From Huiozyma naganishii CBS 8797 (taxonomy: Eukaryota; Ascomycota; Saccharomycetes; Saccharomycetales; Saccharomycetaceae): a DNA stretch of 64,000 nt. The position numbers were made by a program, and so were the translations under genes. How positions within the stretch are numbered: the first letter of the stretch is position 1; each line of letters starts with the position of its first letter. Location: contig NC_035930.1 of the NCBI RefSeq assembly GCF_000348985.1, positions 1 through 64,000 on the forward strand, in the 5' to 3' direction. Shown in pieces: positions 19,510 to 28,625 of this stretch. The notes under the pieces were generated by a model. The model did no database searches, was not told where the DNA came from, and worked only from the letters and a program-made list of their open reading frames with translations.

Positions 19510-21666
19510 ATGAACACATTGTACTTTGATTTTTGGGAACAGGAGTTGGAAAATAAGAACAAGAGCACTGGCGGCTATGAAGAATTGGTTATTAAGGTAA
19601 AGGAAAGCGTGACTTTACAACGAAGAGCACGAAGGATTTTGGGACAGTTAAACAAGACTTTCAACCAAACAAAAGAGGGGAACTGTTGGGGACATAACAA
19701 TTTGGTGCTACCGAGCAAAGATGACTTGACACGATTTTCCCTACCGAATATTCCACGTTGTTACCAATACACAGCAAACGGAGTATTTCCATTTAGCTCA
19801 TGGAAACTACACAACGACATTGACCAACAGGTGGTCCCAAAAGAGTTGAAGGAAAAGCTGACTGTGAGCAAACAGAATTTGGAAATATTGAAGGAATTGA
19901 GAAATGACAAGCGTCCCTCATTCAATGAATCGTTCTGCGACCTATTAGGAAAACAAAAAATAATGGGGTTTTATATAGTGCCCGAAGATCAGATTAGTAA
20001 GAAAACCGCCGCTTACAAAACTTATTACAAACGTGTCTCTGGCGAATTAATGCCAGCTAAATTACAGCATGAATTTGACACTCTTATGGATGAAGAGCTA
20101 GTTAACATTGTAGAGTTCTACCAAGACTTCGATGAAACGGTTAGAATGAAACCTTTTAGGTATCAAGGGTTTAGCAAGTTCATCTTGGAAATAAATATAC
20201 CCTTTCATCAACACAAAAAGAGAAATTTAGAATTCTTGTTGTGGAAAAACTCCAATTCGCCTTTACCAGAGGATAACACTATTTTCAAGAGTTTGGAAAG
20301 CAAAGTATTCAACGCTAGTTTCCACGAGTTTGAGTTTTACAGACTCCCAATTCGTGGTTTCGATAGAAAGAACAGCAAAAAAAGGCAAAGATTTCAATTC
20401 AGGTCAAAGCAAGTTTGGAGACTTGACAAGGAGAAACTGAAGCAGATAAATTGGAATCCGTTTAGAGCCCTAAAGAATTTACAGTTATGCACACTGCTAG
20501 ATAAAGACAGAATCAAACAACAGTATTTCACACTACCAAAAGCACCTCCTTTTAATCAATATCTACGTTGTGGGGAGCTTGATCTAATAGACATGGAAAG
20601 AAAGATGTTTACCAACCTTACTCTGCTCGTTCAGACACCTGTTGAACAGATCGAGGAAGAGAAAAATAACTTAGATATGACAGTTTCTGCAAACGATGGA
20701 AAAGAAACCCCAATCAATGTGAGGTCCTCGAGCGTCGAGGTTACACAACCGAGTATCAACACCTCAAGAATGGCACTAAAGAGGTCTTTTATTGACGACG
20801 ACTTGCGTTCTCTGCTGGAACTGAAGAGGAAAAAAAGGAACAAGAAACAAAAAACTGGTGACGATGAATCCGTGAACAATACTACTATTTTAGAACTTCT
20901 AGAATGTGGGACAATAATCCAGGAAACGAACGTTTCAGCAGAAAAGATCGAGCGTGTACGAACACCTATTGTGGAACATTCAAAACCAAAGTCTCTGTGC
21001 AATAAGTTTGTAAGCGCCATTGATCTATCAAATAAGATTGCTATCTTGAATACCACATTGTTGAAAAAAAACCTTCTTATATTGCAGAATCTTGTTCAAA
21101 ATGGTGCCAACATTGTGGAATTGCAACTCCCAACCCCGTGTGACTTTATCCTCGACAGCACAACCTGTCTACTGCGCTTGGATATAGCCCAATTTTTCCA
21201 GAAAACCCACCATGGTAAATTAATGTACCAAACGCAGATATCAAAGCTTCTCCGGGAGTATCACAAGGTCATCATATTGGTAGAGTATTCCAAAGGGTTT
21301 GAAGACTACGACCCCGACATCTTCTGGAAAGTACGACTCTTTTTGGAGAATCCGCGCTGCGAATGCTCCTTTACTACGAGTGAACTTAGCGCGGTCTCCT
21401 ACTGGATACAATGGTACATCACACGATATTCACCAAACACTGGGTACAATATGGATGATCTGGAGGAGACCCAAGAAAGCAAATACCACGAAGTGTTGTC
21501 GTTCCTATCGATCAACCCGTTCGCCCTGCAAGATATCGTGAACCGCTTCACTCTACCAGAGTTTCTGTTCTATATGTCCCCTGGGAACGAAAACCCATTT
21601 TTGAAAGGTGTACTGACCAAGTCACAACGTCACAGAACGGAGCAACTGCTGTCACTACACTGGTAG
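19510..21666 (+). CDS. ZIP2: Synaptonemal complex initiation protein Zip2
   Basis: A 718-residue protein in the place and orientation of S. cerevisiae ZIP2 (YGL249W, 704 residues). Zip2, with Spo16 and Zip4, forms the ZZS complex that binds recombination intermediates and marks crossover sites. Its C-terminal part has an XPF-like fold, and here the region from about 500 contains the alternating hydrophobic segments expected of one (for example KVIILVEYSKGFEDYD). A basic, nuclear-localisation-like stretch (KRKKRNKKQK) lies near residue 440. Sequence in this family diverges fast, so synteny carries much of the weight. No intron signal was seen. Confidence 0.85.
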   Translation: MNTLYFDFWEQELENKNKSTGGYEELVIKVKESVTLQRRARRILGQLNKTFNQTKEGNCWGHNNLVLPSKDDLTRFSLPNIPRCYQYTANGVFPFSSWKLHNDIDQQVVPKELKEKLTVSKQNLEILKELRNDKRPSFNESFCDLLGKQKIMGFYIVPEDQISKKTAAYKTYYKRVSGELMPAKLQHEFDTLMDEELVNIVEFYQDFDETVRMKPFRYQGFSKFILEINIPFHQHKKRNLEFLLWKNSNSPLPEDNTIFKSLESKVFNASFHEFEFYRLPIRGFDRKNSKKRQRFQFRSKQVWRLDKEKLKQINWNPFRALKNLQLCTLLDKDRIKQQYFTLPKAPPFNQYLRCGELDLIDMERKMFTNLTLLVQTPVEQIEEEKNNLDMTVSANDGKETPINVRSSSVEVTQPSINTSRMALKRSFIDDDLRSLLELKRKKRNKKQKTGDDESVNNTTILELLECGTIIQETNVSAEKIERVRTPIVEHSKPKSLCNKFVSAIDLSNKIAILNTTLLKKNLLILQNLVQNGANIVELQLPTPCDFILDSTTCLLRLDIAQFFQKTHHGKLMYQTQISKLLREYHKVIILVEYSKGFEDYDPDIFWKVRLFLENPRCECSFTTSELSAVSYWIQWYITRYSPNTGYNMDDLEETQESKYHEVLSFLSINPFALQDIVNRFTLPEFLFYMSPGNENPFLKGVLTKSQRHRTEQLLSLHW

Positions 21667-21737
21667 AACAGATCATCAACGTTTGTGTCTTCATCTGTTA
21701 CTGTTGTACGTTGTGACAGCCGCACAAGAACGAGGTG

Positions 21738-21785
21738 TTACCCGAACGGAATTTCTTTATTTCACTTGTGGCAAATATTGTAACA
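21738..21785 (+). promoter_or_regulatory. Reb1 site and PACE-like element of PRE4
   Basis: TTACCCG at 21738-21744 is a perfect Reb1 core. TGTGGCAAA at 21777-21785 matches the proteasome element GGTGGCAAA at eight of nine bases. They lie 166 and 125 bases upstream of the PRE4 ATG, the usual place for the Rpn4 target element in proteasome genes. Confidence 0.55.
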
Positions 21786-21909
21786 GTCAAAACTGCAATT
21801 GCACAGGGTATTAGCGTGTTACTCTCCAAGGGATCGGGCACTTGTTGTTTGTAGAGGGGGTACTCAGCAGTAGTAAGGGGGACCGCACATTTACCACAAA
21901 CTAGAGAGT

Positions 21910-22707
21910 ATGAATCATGATCCGTACAGTTGGGGGAGACCCTCAGACGAGACCTACGGCCAGTATAGCGATGCAATTGCCCATGCGCCCTCCTTCCCCA
22001 AGATGAACACACAACAACCTATAGTGACCGGTACGTCTGTCATCTCGATGAAGTATAATAACGGTGTTATCATTGCTGCAGATCACTTGGGTTCGTACGG
22101 CTCTCTGTTGAGGTTTACCGATATTGAGAGGCTGTTCCCCGTTGGGAAGAACACCGTCGTTGGGATTTCCGGGGACATCTCTGATATGCAGCACATCGAG
22201 GCTCTTTTAGAGGAATTGGAGACGGAGAACAACTATGACAACTCGCACGCGGACGACGAGGAGTCGCTGCAGCCGAGCTACGTGTTCGAGTACTTGGCGA
22301 CCGTGATGTACCAGCGCAGGTCCAAGATGAACCCACTATGGAACGCGCTGATTGTGGCGGGTGTGGAGGACTCGAAACCGTTTTTGAAGTACGTCAATTT
22401 GCTAGGTGTCACATACTCATCCCCCACGCTGGCGACTGGGTTTGGTGCGCACTTAGCTGTCCCGCTGCTAAGGCGTGTAGTGGACCGTGAGTCCGATGTC
22501 GAGAAGACAGACATGCAAACAGCAACGGACACAATCCTCCAAGCGATGAAGGTGCTTTACTACAGAGACGCACGTTCGTCAAGGAAGTTTTCGATGGCCA
22601 TAATCGACAACGACCAAGGTCTGGTCTTTAACAAGGAATTGGAGGTTGAAAACATGAAGTGGAACTTCGCAAAAGATATCAAAGGTTACGGTACCCAGAA
22701 AGTGTAA
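21910..22707 (+). CDS. PRE4: 20S proteasome subunit beta-7
   Basis: A 265-residue beta-type proteasome subunit nearly identical in layout to S. cerevisiae Pre4 (266). It is one of the inactive beta subunits: the prosegment (about 1-33) is followed by TQQPIVTGTSV, then GVIIAAD and GISGDISDMQ. It ends with the long tail WNFAKDIKGYGTQKV that wraps onto the opposite ring and supports the beta-1 site. In S. cerevisiae PRE4 is YFR050C, close to HXK1 on chromosome VI. Here it lies among chromosome VII genes, which shows that the two sister regions were sorted differently in this species. Confidence 0.96.
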   Translation: MNHDPYSWGRPSDETYGQYSDAIAHAPSFPKMNTQQPIVTGTSVISMKYNNGVIIAADHLGSYGSLLRFTDIERLFPVGKNTVVGISGDISDMQHIEALLEELETENNYDNSHADDEESLQPSYVFEYLATVMYQRRSKMNPLWNALIVAGVEDSKPFLKYVNLLGVTYSSPTLATGFGAHLAVPLLRRVVDRESDVEKTDMQTATDTILQAMKVLYYRDARSSRKFSMAIIDNDQGLVFNKELEVENMKWNFAKDIKGYGTQKV

Positions 22708-23185
22708 CTGGCCAGGGATATCTATCCATTAATTAATATATACGCACATGCACATGTACACACTCACCCCACCTACGTACATATGAATTACAAATACTTG
22801 AAACGGGGAGGTACGGTTTGTGTAAGCACCGTCACTTGGTGATAGAACCACCTCCCATGATCGTCCAGTTGGTTCATCTGGCTTGGCGTCCCTGTTGATT
22901 TTCCTTCTTTTTGGGGCTCAGAAAAATATGATGATATTATACAAGATTCAGGACCGTCGATCACTTCTGTTGAGATGCTGTAACTGTTCTTTATTCTATC
23001 GCTCAGTTTGGGTACGGTGTGTTGCTGCTAGATACAGTGTGCCTGGGCATTTTCCAATTGTCTGTCTTTCCTTATTGTGGACTCAGTTCTCACAAATATT
23101 TGAGTGTACGGAGCGATACGTTAACAGAGCAGCATAAAGCACACTTTCTTTCCCTCCTCCATTCCATTTCCACAGCGGGTTTAAG
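22708..23185. other. Spacer between PRE4 and PDE1
   Basis: A 478-base stretch holding the PRE4 3-prime end (alternating ACATGC/CACA sequence at 22740-22790) and the PDE1 promoter. No gene or strong regulatory site was recognised. Confidence 0.5.
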
Positions 23186-24292
23186 ATGTTCACATTCGAA
23201 GTGGTAATACTGGGCGGGCTTGGAGGTCCCGGCGAAAACTCGTCCCAATGCTTTATGCTTAGACCGTATAGGTCAAAGGGGATAAAATCTATTTGTGTTG
23301 ACGGTGGTGCCGGTGCTGCGCAGATATGTGATACATTGATGTTACAACAGAAACCTGTATCAGAGAGAGACCAGTTGGCGTTCCACTACTACGAACCGGA
23401 CGATCAGCAGTATTTTTTGGAAAATATGATCGATAAGCAGTCTGTCGCCAAGTTTGGGTTCTCTAGTGAGACATTGGACAGCGTGTCGCAGGAACGGAAC
23501 GCTCTGAAAAAGGGGTATAAAATATACCAAGGGATTGGCGAGTACTATGTGACTCACCCACACCTGGATCATATTTCAGCCATGGTAGTGAATTCTCCGC
23601 TTGTGTACGAACCCCCGCTGGTTTCAGAGAAGACGATATGCGGGTTGGACTTCACCGTGAATGCATTACAGGAACATATATTCAACGACACAATATGGCC
23701 AAACTTGACTTACGGGAAATTGCAGAAGTTACGAGTTAAGACTTTGCAACACAGCCAGTGGGCTCCATCGAGTACATTTCCTCAGTGGGAAATAATACCG
23801 TTTCAAGTCTGTCACGGGTGTAAAGTAGCTCAGGACTCCAAAGTGTACAGCACTGTTTACCTGATAAGAGACAAAGTGAGTCGCGATGTCATTGTTATCT
23901 GTGGTGACCTCGAGTACGACTACGAGGGGGAGAACCACAAAAATTTGCTAGACAACGTGTGGAGGTACATTGCTAAGAACGTCCCCTTCAAGCACTTGAA
24001 AAGTATCTTCATAGAGTGTTCCAGCTCATCGATGGTTGCATGCGAGAACTTGTACGGTCATCTTTCGCCGCCGTTCCTGATCCATGAACTTAAATCACTG
24101 TACAAGTTCTATGGGTTCACAAACGACCCGTTCGACCTGCATGTTGTAATAATACATGTCAAGCTTACTGTCTCGGATACGGACCCCAGGAAGACCATAT
24201 TGCATGAGTTGAAAGAGCTGGTTAGGGGAGAGGAAGGGCTGAACAAAGTAAGATTTTCTATAGCACTTGATAAACATAGGTTTGTACTCTGA
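23186..24292 (+). CDS. PDE1: Low-affinity cAMP phosphodiesterase (class II)
   Basis: A 368-residue class II cyclic-nucleotide phosphodiesterase (S. cerevisiae Pde1 has 369). It hydrolyses cAMP to AMP and damps protein kinase A signalling, for example after glucose addition. It belongs to the metallo-beta-lactamase fold, with metal-binding HPHLDH at residues 124-129 inside the signature THPHLDHISA, and a later ICGDLEYD segment that probably supplies further metal ligands. Position matches YGL248W. It is convergent with RAI1, with only 120 bases between the stops. Confidence 0.95.
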   Translation: MFTFEVVILGGLGGPGENSSQCFMLRPYRSKGIKSICVDGGAGAAQICDTLMLQQKPVSERDQLAFHYYEPDDQQYFLENMIDKQSVAKFGFSSETLDSVSQERNALKKGYKIYQGIGEYYVTHPHLDHISAMVVNSPLVYEPPLVSEKTICGLDFTVNALQEHIFNDTIWPNLTYGKLQKLRVKTLQHSQWAPSSTFPQWEIIPFQVCHGCKVAQDSKVYSTVYLIRDKVSRDVIVICGDLEYDYEGENHKNLLDNVWRYIAKNVPFKHLKSIFIECSSSSMVACENLYGHLSPPFLIHELKSLYKFYGFTNDPFDLHVVIIHVKLTVSDTDPRKTILHELKELVRGEEGLNKVRFSIALDKHRFVL

Positions 24293-24412
24293 TGAATTTG
24301 ATGGAATTACGTTTAGATATGTGATGACTTATATTTGTCTCTGTTGTCTCTGTTAGGACTATACATAAATACTGGAAAGGTCTCCTAACGTAGACCAAGG
24401 GAAGATTGGATC

Positions 24413-25537
24413 TCACACAGCTTGTGACGACCTCCATACTTTGAATTTACTAGATAGGATATCTTCGCCCTCCACTATCCCGATGTATTCTGGGTCCGCA
24501 GCGTCAATTTCTGTCAGTTTCAAGTGATTATCAGCGAGCTGTAACTTGAACGGTCTGATAGAGTGATCGTTCTTGTCCCTTGGGATTATCTTCAACAGCC
24601 ATTCCGTGAATAAGCCGTACCATTTTATAGCGTTTGTACACTTATTCGCAGCCTCTGGGCTGTGTTCCTTTAACAGCAGGGGCACCTCATCGAGGCTGTA
24701 TTCCTCTACGGTCTTGACAATATACTTTTCGTCATAAAAGCCGCATATTATGCGTGGAATCCCAACCAAGAAACATTTTAGCCAGTTTCTAAAGAATTGG
24801 TTTTCAAACCTGCGCGAATCATTGATGTTGTTCACCGCTGAAGAGCACTCCAAAAAGCAGTAGTGTCTCAGGTTATCCTTCCCCTGCTGTTTAAAGTCGA
24901 AAATACAGTTAACCTCGGATGCGAGGACCAGTTTGGCCGATGCGACCCCCGTTTTGACGAGCGTGTAATATTTATCACCGTTGTTACTGATCTTCTTGGG
25001 CCTCCTGTTCAAAATTTCTCTATCCGTATACGCCAGTGGTTCTGCCAGTGTCGCTAGTGTTTCAAATTTATACGAGGCGTACTCCCTCATATCAGGGTCA
25101 TGGACCCCCGTAGAAGCCATATTTTTGATAAACAGTTGTCCTCTGTACGAAACGACCCTCATATCAATAGGGTTAATCTTTGTGTTATGGAACGCGGAGA
25201 GAATAATCTTGATGATTGTATCACTGAACCCTACAATGTCTGCACTCAATGGTTTCGATTTCGTCTCCTCGTATCCCATAATGGTATCCAGCAGAGGGTG
25301 AATTGACCCCACGTCTTGAAAGTCACGTTCACAATTCTTAAATCTTTTGAACCCACTGGACAAATCCAAGTGTGAGTCAAGATCCGCATTGGGTAAGTAG
25401 TAGTACTTCAGTCTGCTGTCATCGTGGACAAGACACTCACCCCCTTGTGTCCTAGAATAGAACGACACCTCTTTGGGTTGCTTAAGTGTCGTCGTCGATC
25501 CCTTCTGGTTGATAAATAAAGTGGAAGAAATCGCCAT
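24413..25537 (-). CDS. RAI1: Rai1/DXO-family protein with altered catalytic motifs
   Basis: A 374-residue counterpart of S. cerevisiae Rai1 (387), the partner that stabilises the nuclear 5-prime exonuclease Rat1 and removes faulty or missing mRNA caps. The N-terminus (TTLKQPKEVSFYSRT), YKFETLATL, and the block FLVGIPRI match well. The active-site motifs do not: the E-h-D motif reads E208-V-N210, the E-h-K motif reads E230-C-S232, and the glycine before YKFE is Ser. The Rat1-facing regions appear kept, so it may act as a scaffold without hydrolase activity. Its promoter has PAC and RRPE elements. It is divergent from GUS1. Confidence 0.93.
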   Translation of the reverse strand: MAISSTLFINQKGSTTTLKQPKEVSFYSRTQGGECLVHDDSRLKYYYLPNADLDSHLDLSSGFKRFKNCERDFQDVGSIHPLLDTIMGYEETKSKPLSADIVGFSDTIIKIILSAFHNTKINPIDMRVVSYRGQLFIKNMASTGVHDPDMREYASYKFETLATLAEPLAYTDREILNRRPKKISNNGDKYYTLVKTGVASAKLVLASEVNCIFDFKQQGKDNLRHYCFLECSSAVNNINDSRRFENQFFRNWLKCFLVGIPRIICGFYDEKYIVKTVEEYSLDEVPLLLKEHSPEAANKCTNAIKWYGLFTEWLLKIIPRDKNDHSIRPFKLQLADNHLKLTEIDAADPEYIGIVEGEDILSSKFKVWRSSQAV

Positions 25538-25637
25538 CTTGCGGATCCAATCAAACCAGTAAAAAGAATAAACTTACAGGCACCAATTACTAAATACCAC
25601 ACACTCTTTCTAATTTCCAACTAATATCTCATCTCAT

Positions 25638-25682
25638 CTCATCGCGGTGTCAAACGGGTTCTACTTCAAACCAAATTTTTCA
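25638..25682 (-). promoter_or_regulatory. PAC and RRPE elements of RAI1
   Basis: On the minus strand GCGATGAG (25645-25638) is a perfect PAC motif and TGAAAAATTT (25682-25673) matches RRPE. Both lie 100-145 bases upstream of the RAI1 ATG. This pair marks ribosome-biogenesis genes, which suits Rai1's role in rRNA processing with Rat1. Confidence 0.65.
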
Positions 25683-25714
25683 CTCTTCAAAATGAACAGA
25701 AAAAAAACATTACG

Positions 25715-25891
25715 GTCACGTGTTTGTAAAAAAATTGAGTCACGTGCATTTTAAAAAAAGTCACATGATTAAAACCAAAAAGTCACGTGCCATGTTGATC
25801 ACGTGATAATATATTTTAAGGTCACGTGCGAAAATTAAGCTGAAGTTACGTGAAGAAACAGGCATGTGATGTTAGAAGGGAAAGTCACGTG
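25715..25891 (+). promoter_or_regulatory. Phased array of Cbf1/E-box sites (RTCACRTG)
   Basis: Eight-base sites start at 25715, 25739, 25760, 25782, 25798, 25821, 25845, 25861 and 25884. Five are GTCACGTG and one is ATCACGTG; the others are single- or double-base variants (GTCACATG, GTTACGTG, GGCATGTG). Spacings are 16 or 21-24 bases, and all read in the same direction outside the palindromic core. The array fills the middle of the 697-base divergent promoter between RAI1 and GUS1. RTCACRTG is the binding site of Cbf1. Confidence 0.8.
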
Positions 25892-26234
25892 ATTCTGGGG
25901 GTGTATTTGCTTACTGAAGACTAGCTAGTGTGTGTGGGTATGAGGGTACATGCACTTCACACTGTCTGTCACACCAAAAAGTAAGTAGTGTTTCCTACAC
26001 ATAGAGAGTAGGTACAGTTTGTGCAATGCACTTCCTACACACCAATATTGATGGCTTCTTCCAACAGACCAAAACTTTTCAGCTGGCGATGAACCAATTT
26101 TCTTTGAGACAGTATAGAAAAAATGTAAATTTTTAAGCTGTCATTGATTTCACAAAACGTCGACCACTCAGACTATACAGTTCCCAGCTATAGACACACT
26201 CAATTGATCCACTAGCTACCTGCTCTCAACAAGT

Positions 26235-28358
26235 ATGTCTGCTGCCACGCTAGTTATCAACGGGAAGGCGCCCATTGTGGCGTACGGTCCCCTGATTGCT
26301 GCCAGGATTGCGAACAGTGCCAAATCTTCCAGCGTTGCTATTGAGTTTGTCGACGACAAAAACGCCGCACCAGCCGTCTTTAACGGTGACTCCGAGGATG
26401 TTCTGAGTAAGATTGCCGCTCAATTCCCTGAACTGTTTGCTCAGGAGGAGGCCGCTGATGTTGCTACATGGGTCAAGACTGCGAACGACGAGTTTGTTGT
26501 CAAGAATTTTGCCAAGTTGGCAGAATCTTTGGCCAAATTGGACGCACACTTGAACTTGAGAACTTTTGTTCTAGGTGGGTTGAAGTACTCTGTGGCCGAT
26601 ATTGCGTGCTGGGGGGCGTTGCGGTCCAACGGGATGGTTGGGTCCATCATCAAGAACAAAGTGTACGTGAACGTTTCTCGCTGGTACACACTCTTCGAAA
26701 TGTTCCCTCAATTTAGCAACGCACACGAATTCTTGACCAAGTCTATGCAAGAGTTGAAGAAGGCAAGCACAGCTGGTAAGAAGAAGGAATCTCACAAGGC
26801 CAACTTCGAGATCGATCTGCCAGATGCCAAGATCGGTGAGGTCGTCACTCGTTTCCCACCTGAACCATCTGGATACTTGCACATTGGTCACGCCAAGGCT
26901 GCTTTGCTGAACCAATACTTTGCGCAGGCATACAAGGGGAAGTTGATCATCAGGTTTGACGACACCAACCCATCGAAGGAAAAGGAAGAATTCCAGGACT
27001 CCATCTTGGAGGATTTGTCCCTCTTGGGTATTAAAGGTGACAGAGTCACTTACTCCTCTGACTACTTCCAGCAGATGTACGACATGTGTATTCAGTTGAT
27101 CAAGGAGGGCGGTGCATACTGTGATGACACACCAACTGAGAAAATGAGAGAGGAGCGTATGGACGGTATTGCTTCTGCGAGACGTGACCGGTCCGTCGAA
27201 GAAAACTTGAAAATCTTCACCGAGGAAATGAAGAACGGGACCGAAGAAGGGTTGAAGAACTGTGTCCGTGCCAAGATCGACTACGCGGCGCCAAACAAGA
27301 CCTTGAGAGACCCTGTCATTTACAGATGTAACTTGACTCCTCACCACAGAACAGGAGACACTTGGAAGGTGTACCCAACGTACGACTTCTGTGTTCCAAT
27401 CGTCGATTCTGTGGAGGGTGTCACCCATGCTCTACGTACGATCGAGTACAGAGACCGTAACGTCCAGTACGACTGGATGTTGAATGCCTTGCACTTGAGA
27501 AAGGTACACATCTGGGATTTCGCCCGTGTCAACTTCGTGAGAACATTGCTGTCCAAGCGTAAGTTGCAATGGATGGTTGACAAGGGTCTAGTCGAGAACT
27601 GGGATGATCCAAGATTTCCTACCGTCAGAGGGGTCAGAAGAAGAGGTATGACCGTTGAAGGTTTGAGAAACTTTGTTTTGTCCCAAGGTCCCTCCAGAAA
27701 CGTCATCAACTTGGAGTGGAACTTGATTTGGGCATTCAACAAGAAGGTCATCGACCCTGTCGCTCCAAGACACACTGCAGTGGTGGACCCAGTCAAGTTG
27801 CACATCGAGGGTGCGCCAGAGACCCCAAAGACTGAAATGAAGCCAAAGCACAAGAAGAATCCTGCTGTTGGTGAGAAGAAGGTGATATTCTATCAAAATG
27901 TCGTCATTGACAAGGAGGACGCCGCTTCCTTGGAAACTGACGAAGAGGTTACTTTGATGGATTGGGGTAACGTCATCATCACTAAGAGACACCCTGACGG
28001 CTCCCTTGAAGGTAAGCTACATTTGGAAGGTGACTTCAAGAAGACGAAGCATAAGCTAACCTGGTTGGCCGACACTGAAGACGTTGTGCCTGTTGACTTG
28101 GTCGACTTTGACCACTTGATCAACAAGGACAGACTGGAAGAGGGCGAGAGTTTCGAAGACTTCTTGACTCCACAGACCGAGTTCGAGACCAAGGCCATTG
28201 CGGACTTGAACGTCAAGCACATGAAGGTCGGCGACATCATCCAGTTTGAGAGAAAGGGTTACTACAGACTGGACTCTTTGCCAAAGGATGGGAAGCCATA
28301 CATTTTCTTCACCATTCCAGATGGTAAGTCTGTCAACAGATACGGTGCCAAGAAATAG
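26235..28358 (+). CDS. GUS1: Cytosolic glutamyl-tRNA synthetase
   Basis: A 707-residue class I aminoacyl-tRNA synthetase (S. cerevisiae Gus1 has 708) that charges tRNA-Glu. The first roughly 180 residues form the GST-like domain that binds the cofactor Arc1. The catalytic Rossmann fold begins at RFPPEPSGYLHIGHAKA (HIGH at 216-219), and the KMSKS-type loop is LLSKRK (SKR at 440-442). The C-terminal beta-barrel anticodon-binding domain follows and the protein ends RYGAKK. Position matches YGL245W. The upstream region holds the Cbf1 site array. Confidence 0.97.
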   Translation: MSAATLVINGKAPIVAYGPLIAARIANSAKSSSVAIEFVDDKNAAPAVFNGDSEDVLSKIAAQFPELFAQEEAADVATWVKTANDEFVVKNFAKLAESLAKLDAHLNLRTFVLGGLKYSVADIACWGALRSNGMVGSIIKNKVYVNVSRWYTLFEMFPQFSNAHEFLTKSMQELKKASTAGKKKESHKANFEIDLPDAKIGEVVTRFPPEPSGYLHIGHAKAALLNQYFAQAYKGKLIIRFDDTNPSKEKEEFQDSILEDLSLLGIKGDRVTYSSDYFQQMYDMCIQLIKEGGAYCDDTPTEKMREERMDGIASARRDRSVEENLKIFTEEMKNGTEEGLKNCVRAKIDYAAPNKTLRDPVIYRCNLTPHHRTGDTWKVYPTYDFCVPIVDSVEGVTHALRTIEYRDRNVQYDWMLNALHLRKVHIWDFARVNFVRTLLSKRKLQWMVDKGLVENWDDPRFPTVRGVRRRGMTVEGLRNFVLSQGPSRNVINLEWNLIWAFNKKVIDPVAPRHTAVVDPVKLHIEGAPETPKTEMKPKHKKNPAVGEKKVIFYQNVVIDKEDAASLETDEEVTLMDWGNVIITKRHPDGSLEGKLHLEGDFKKTKHKLTWLADTEDVVPVDLVDFDHLINKDRLEEGESFEDFLTPQTEFETKAIADLNVKHMKVGDIIQFERKGYYRLDSLPKDGKPYIFFTIPDGKSVNRYGAKK

Positions 28359-28625
28359 ATTGTCTCTCCGATATCGCTACTTAAGTATTGATATACATCT
28401 ATATATCCTAGTCACAGGGAAAAAATCTTTTCTTCTTGCATCTTCGGACCCTTCTGTTCCAGGTCTGCCACGTCGTAGGCAGGTTTAAATATCACTCTCT
28501 ACGAAGTAGTCAAAAATATATTGAACTTCATGAAGGTTAGAACTTCAAGACGTTGTGTGCGAAGCTGGTTCCCATAAGCGTTGAGACGAACAAAAACTGA
28601 ATACCTGGTGGTCCCTACGACAAAC

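Noticed and set aside
25715..25891. Centromere
   Set aside because: CDEI-like sites are plentiful, but there is no CDEIII (TTCCGAA-type) element after an AT-rich CDEII of the right length, and gene order is that of a normal promoter.
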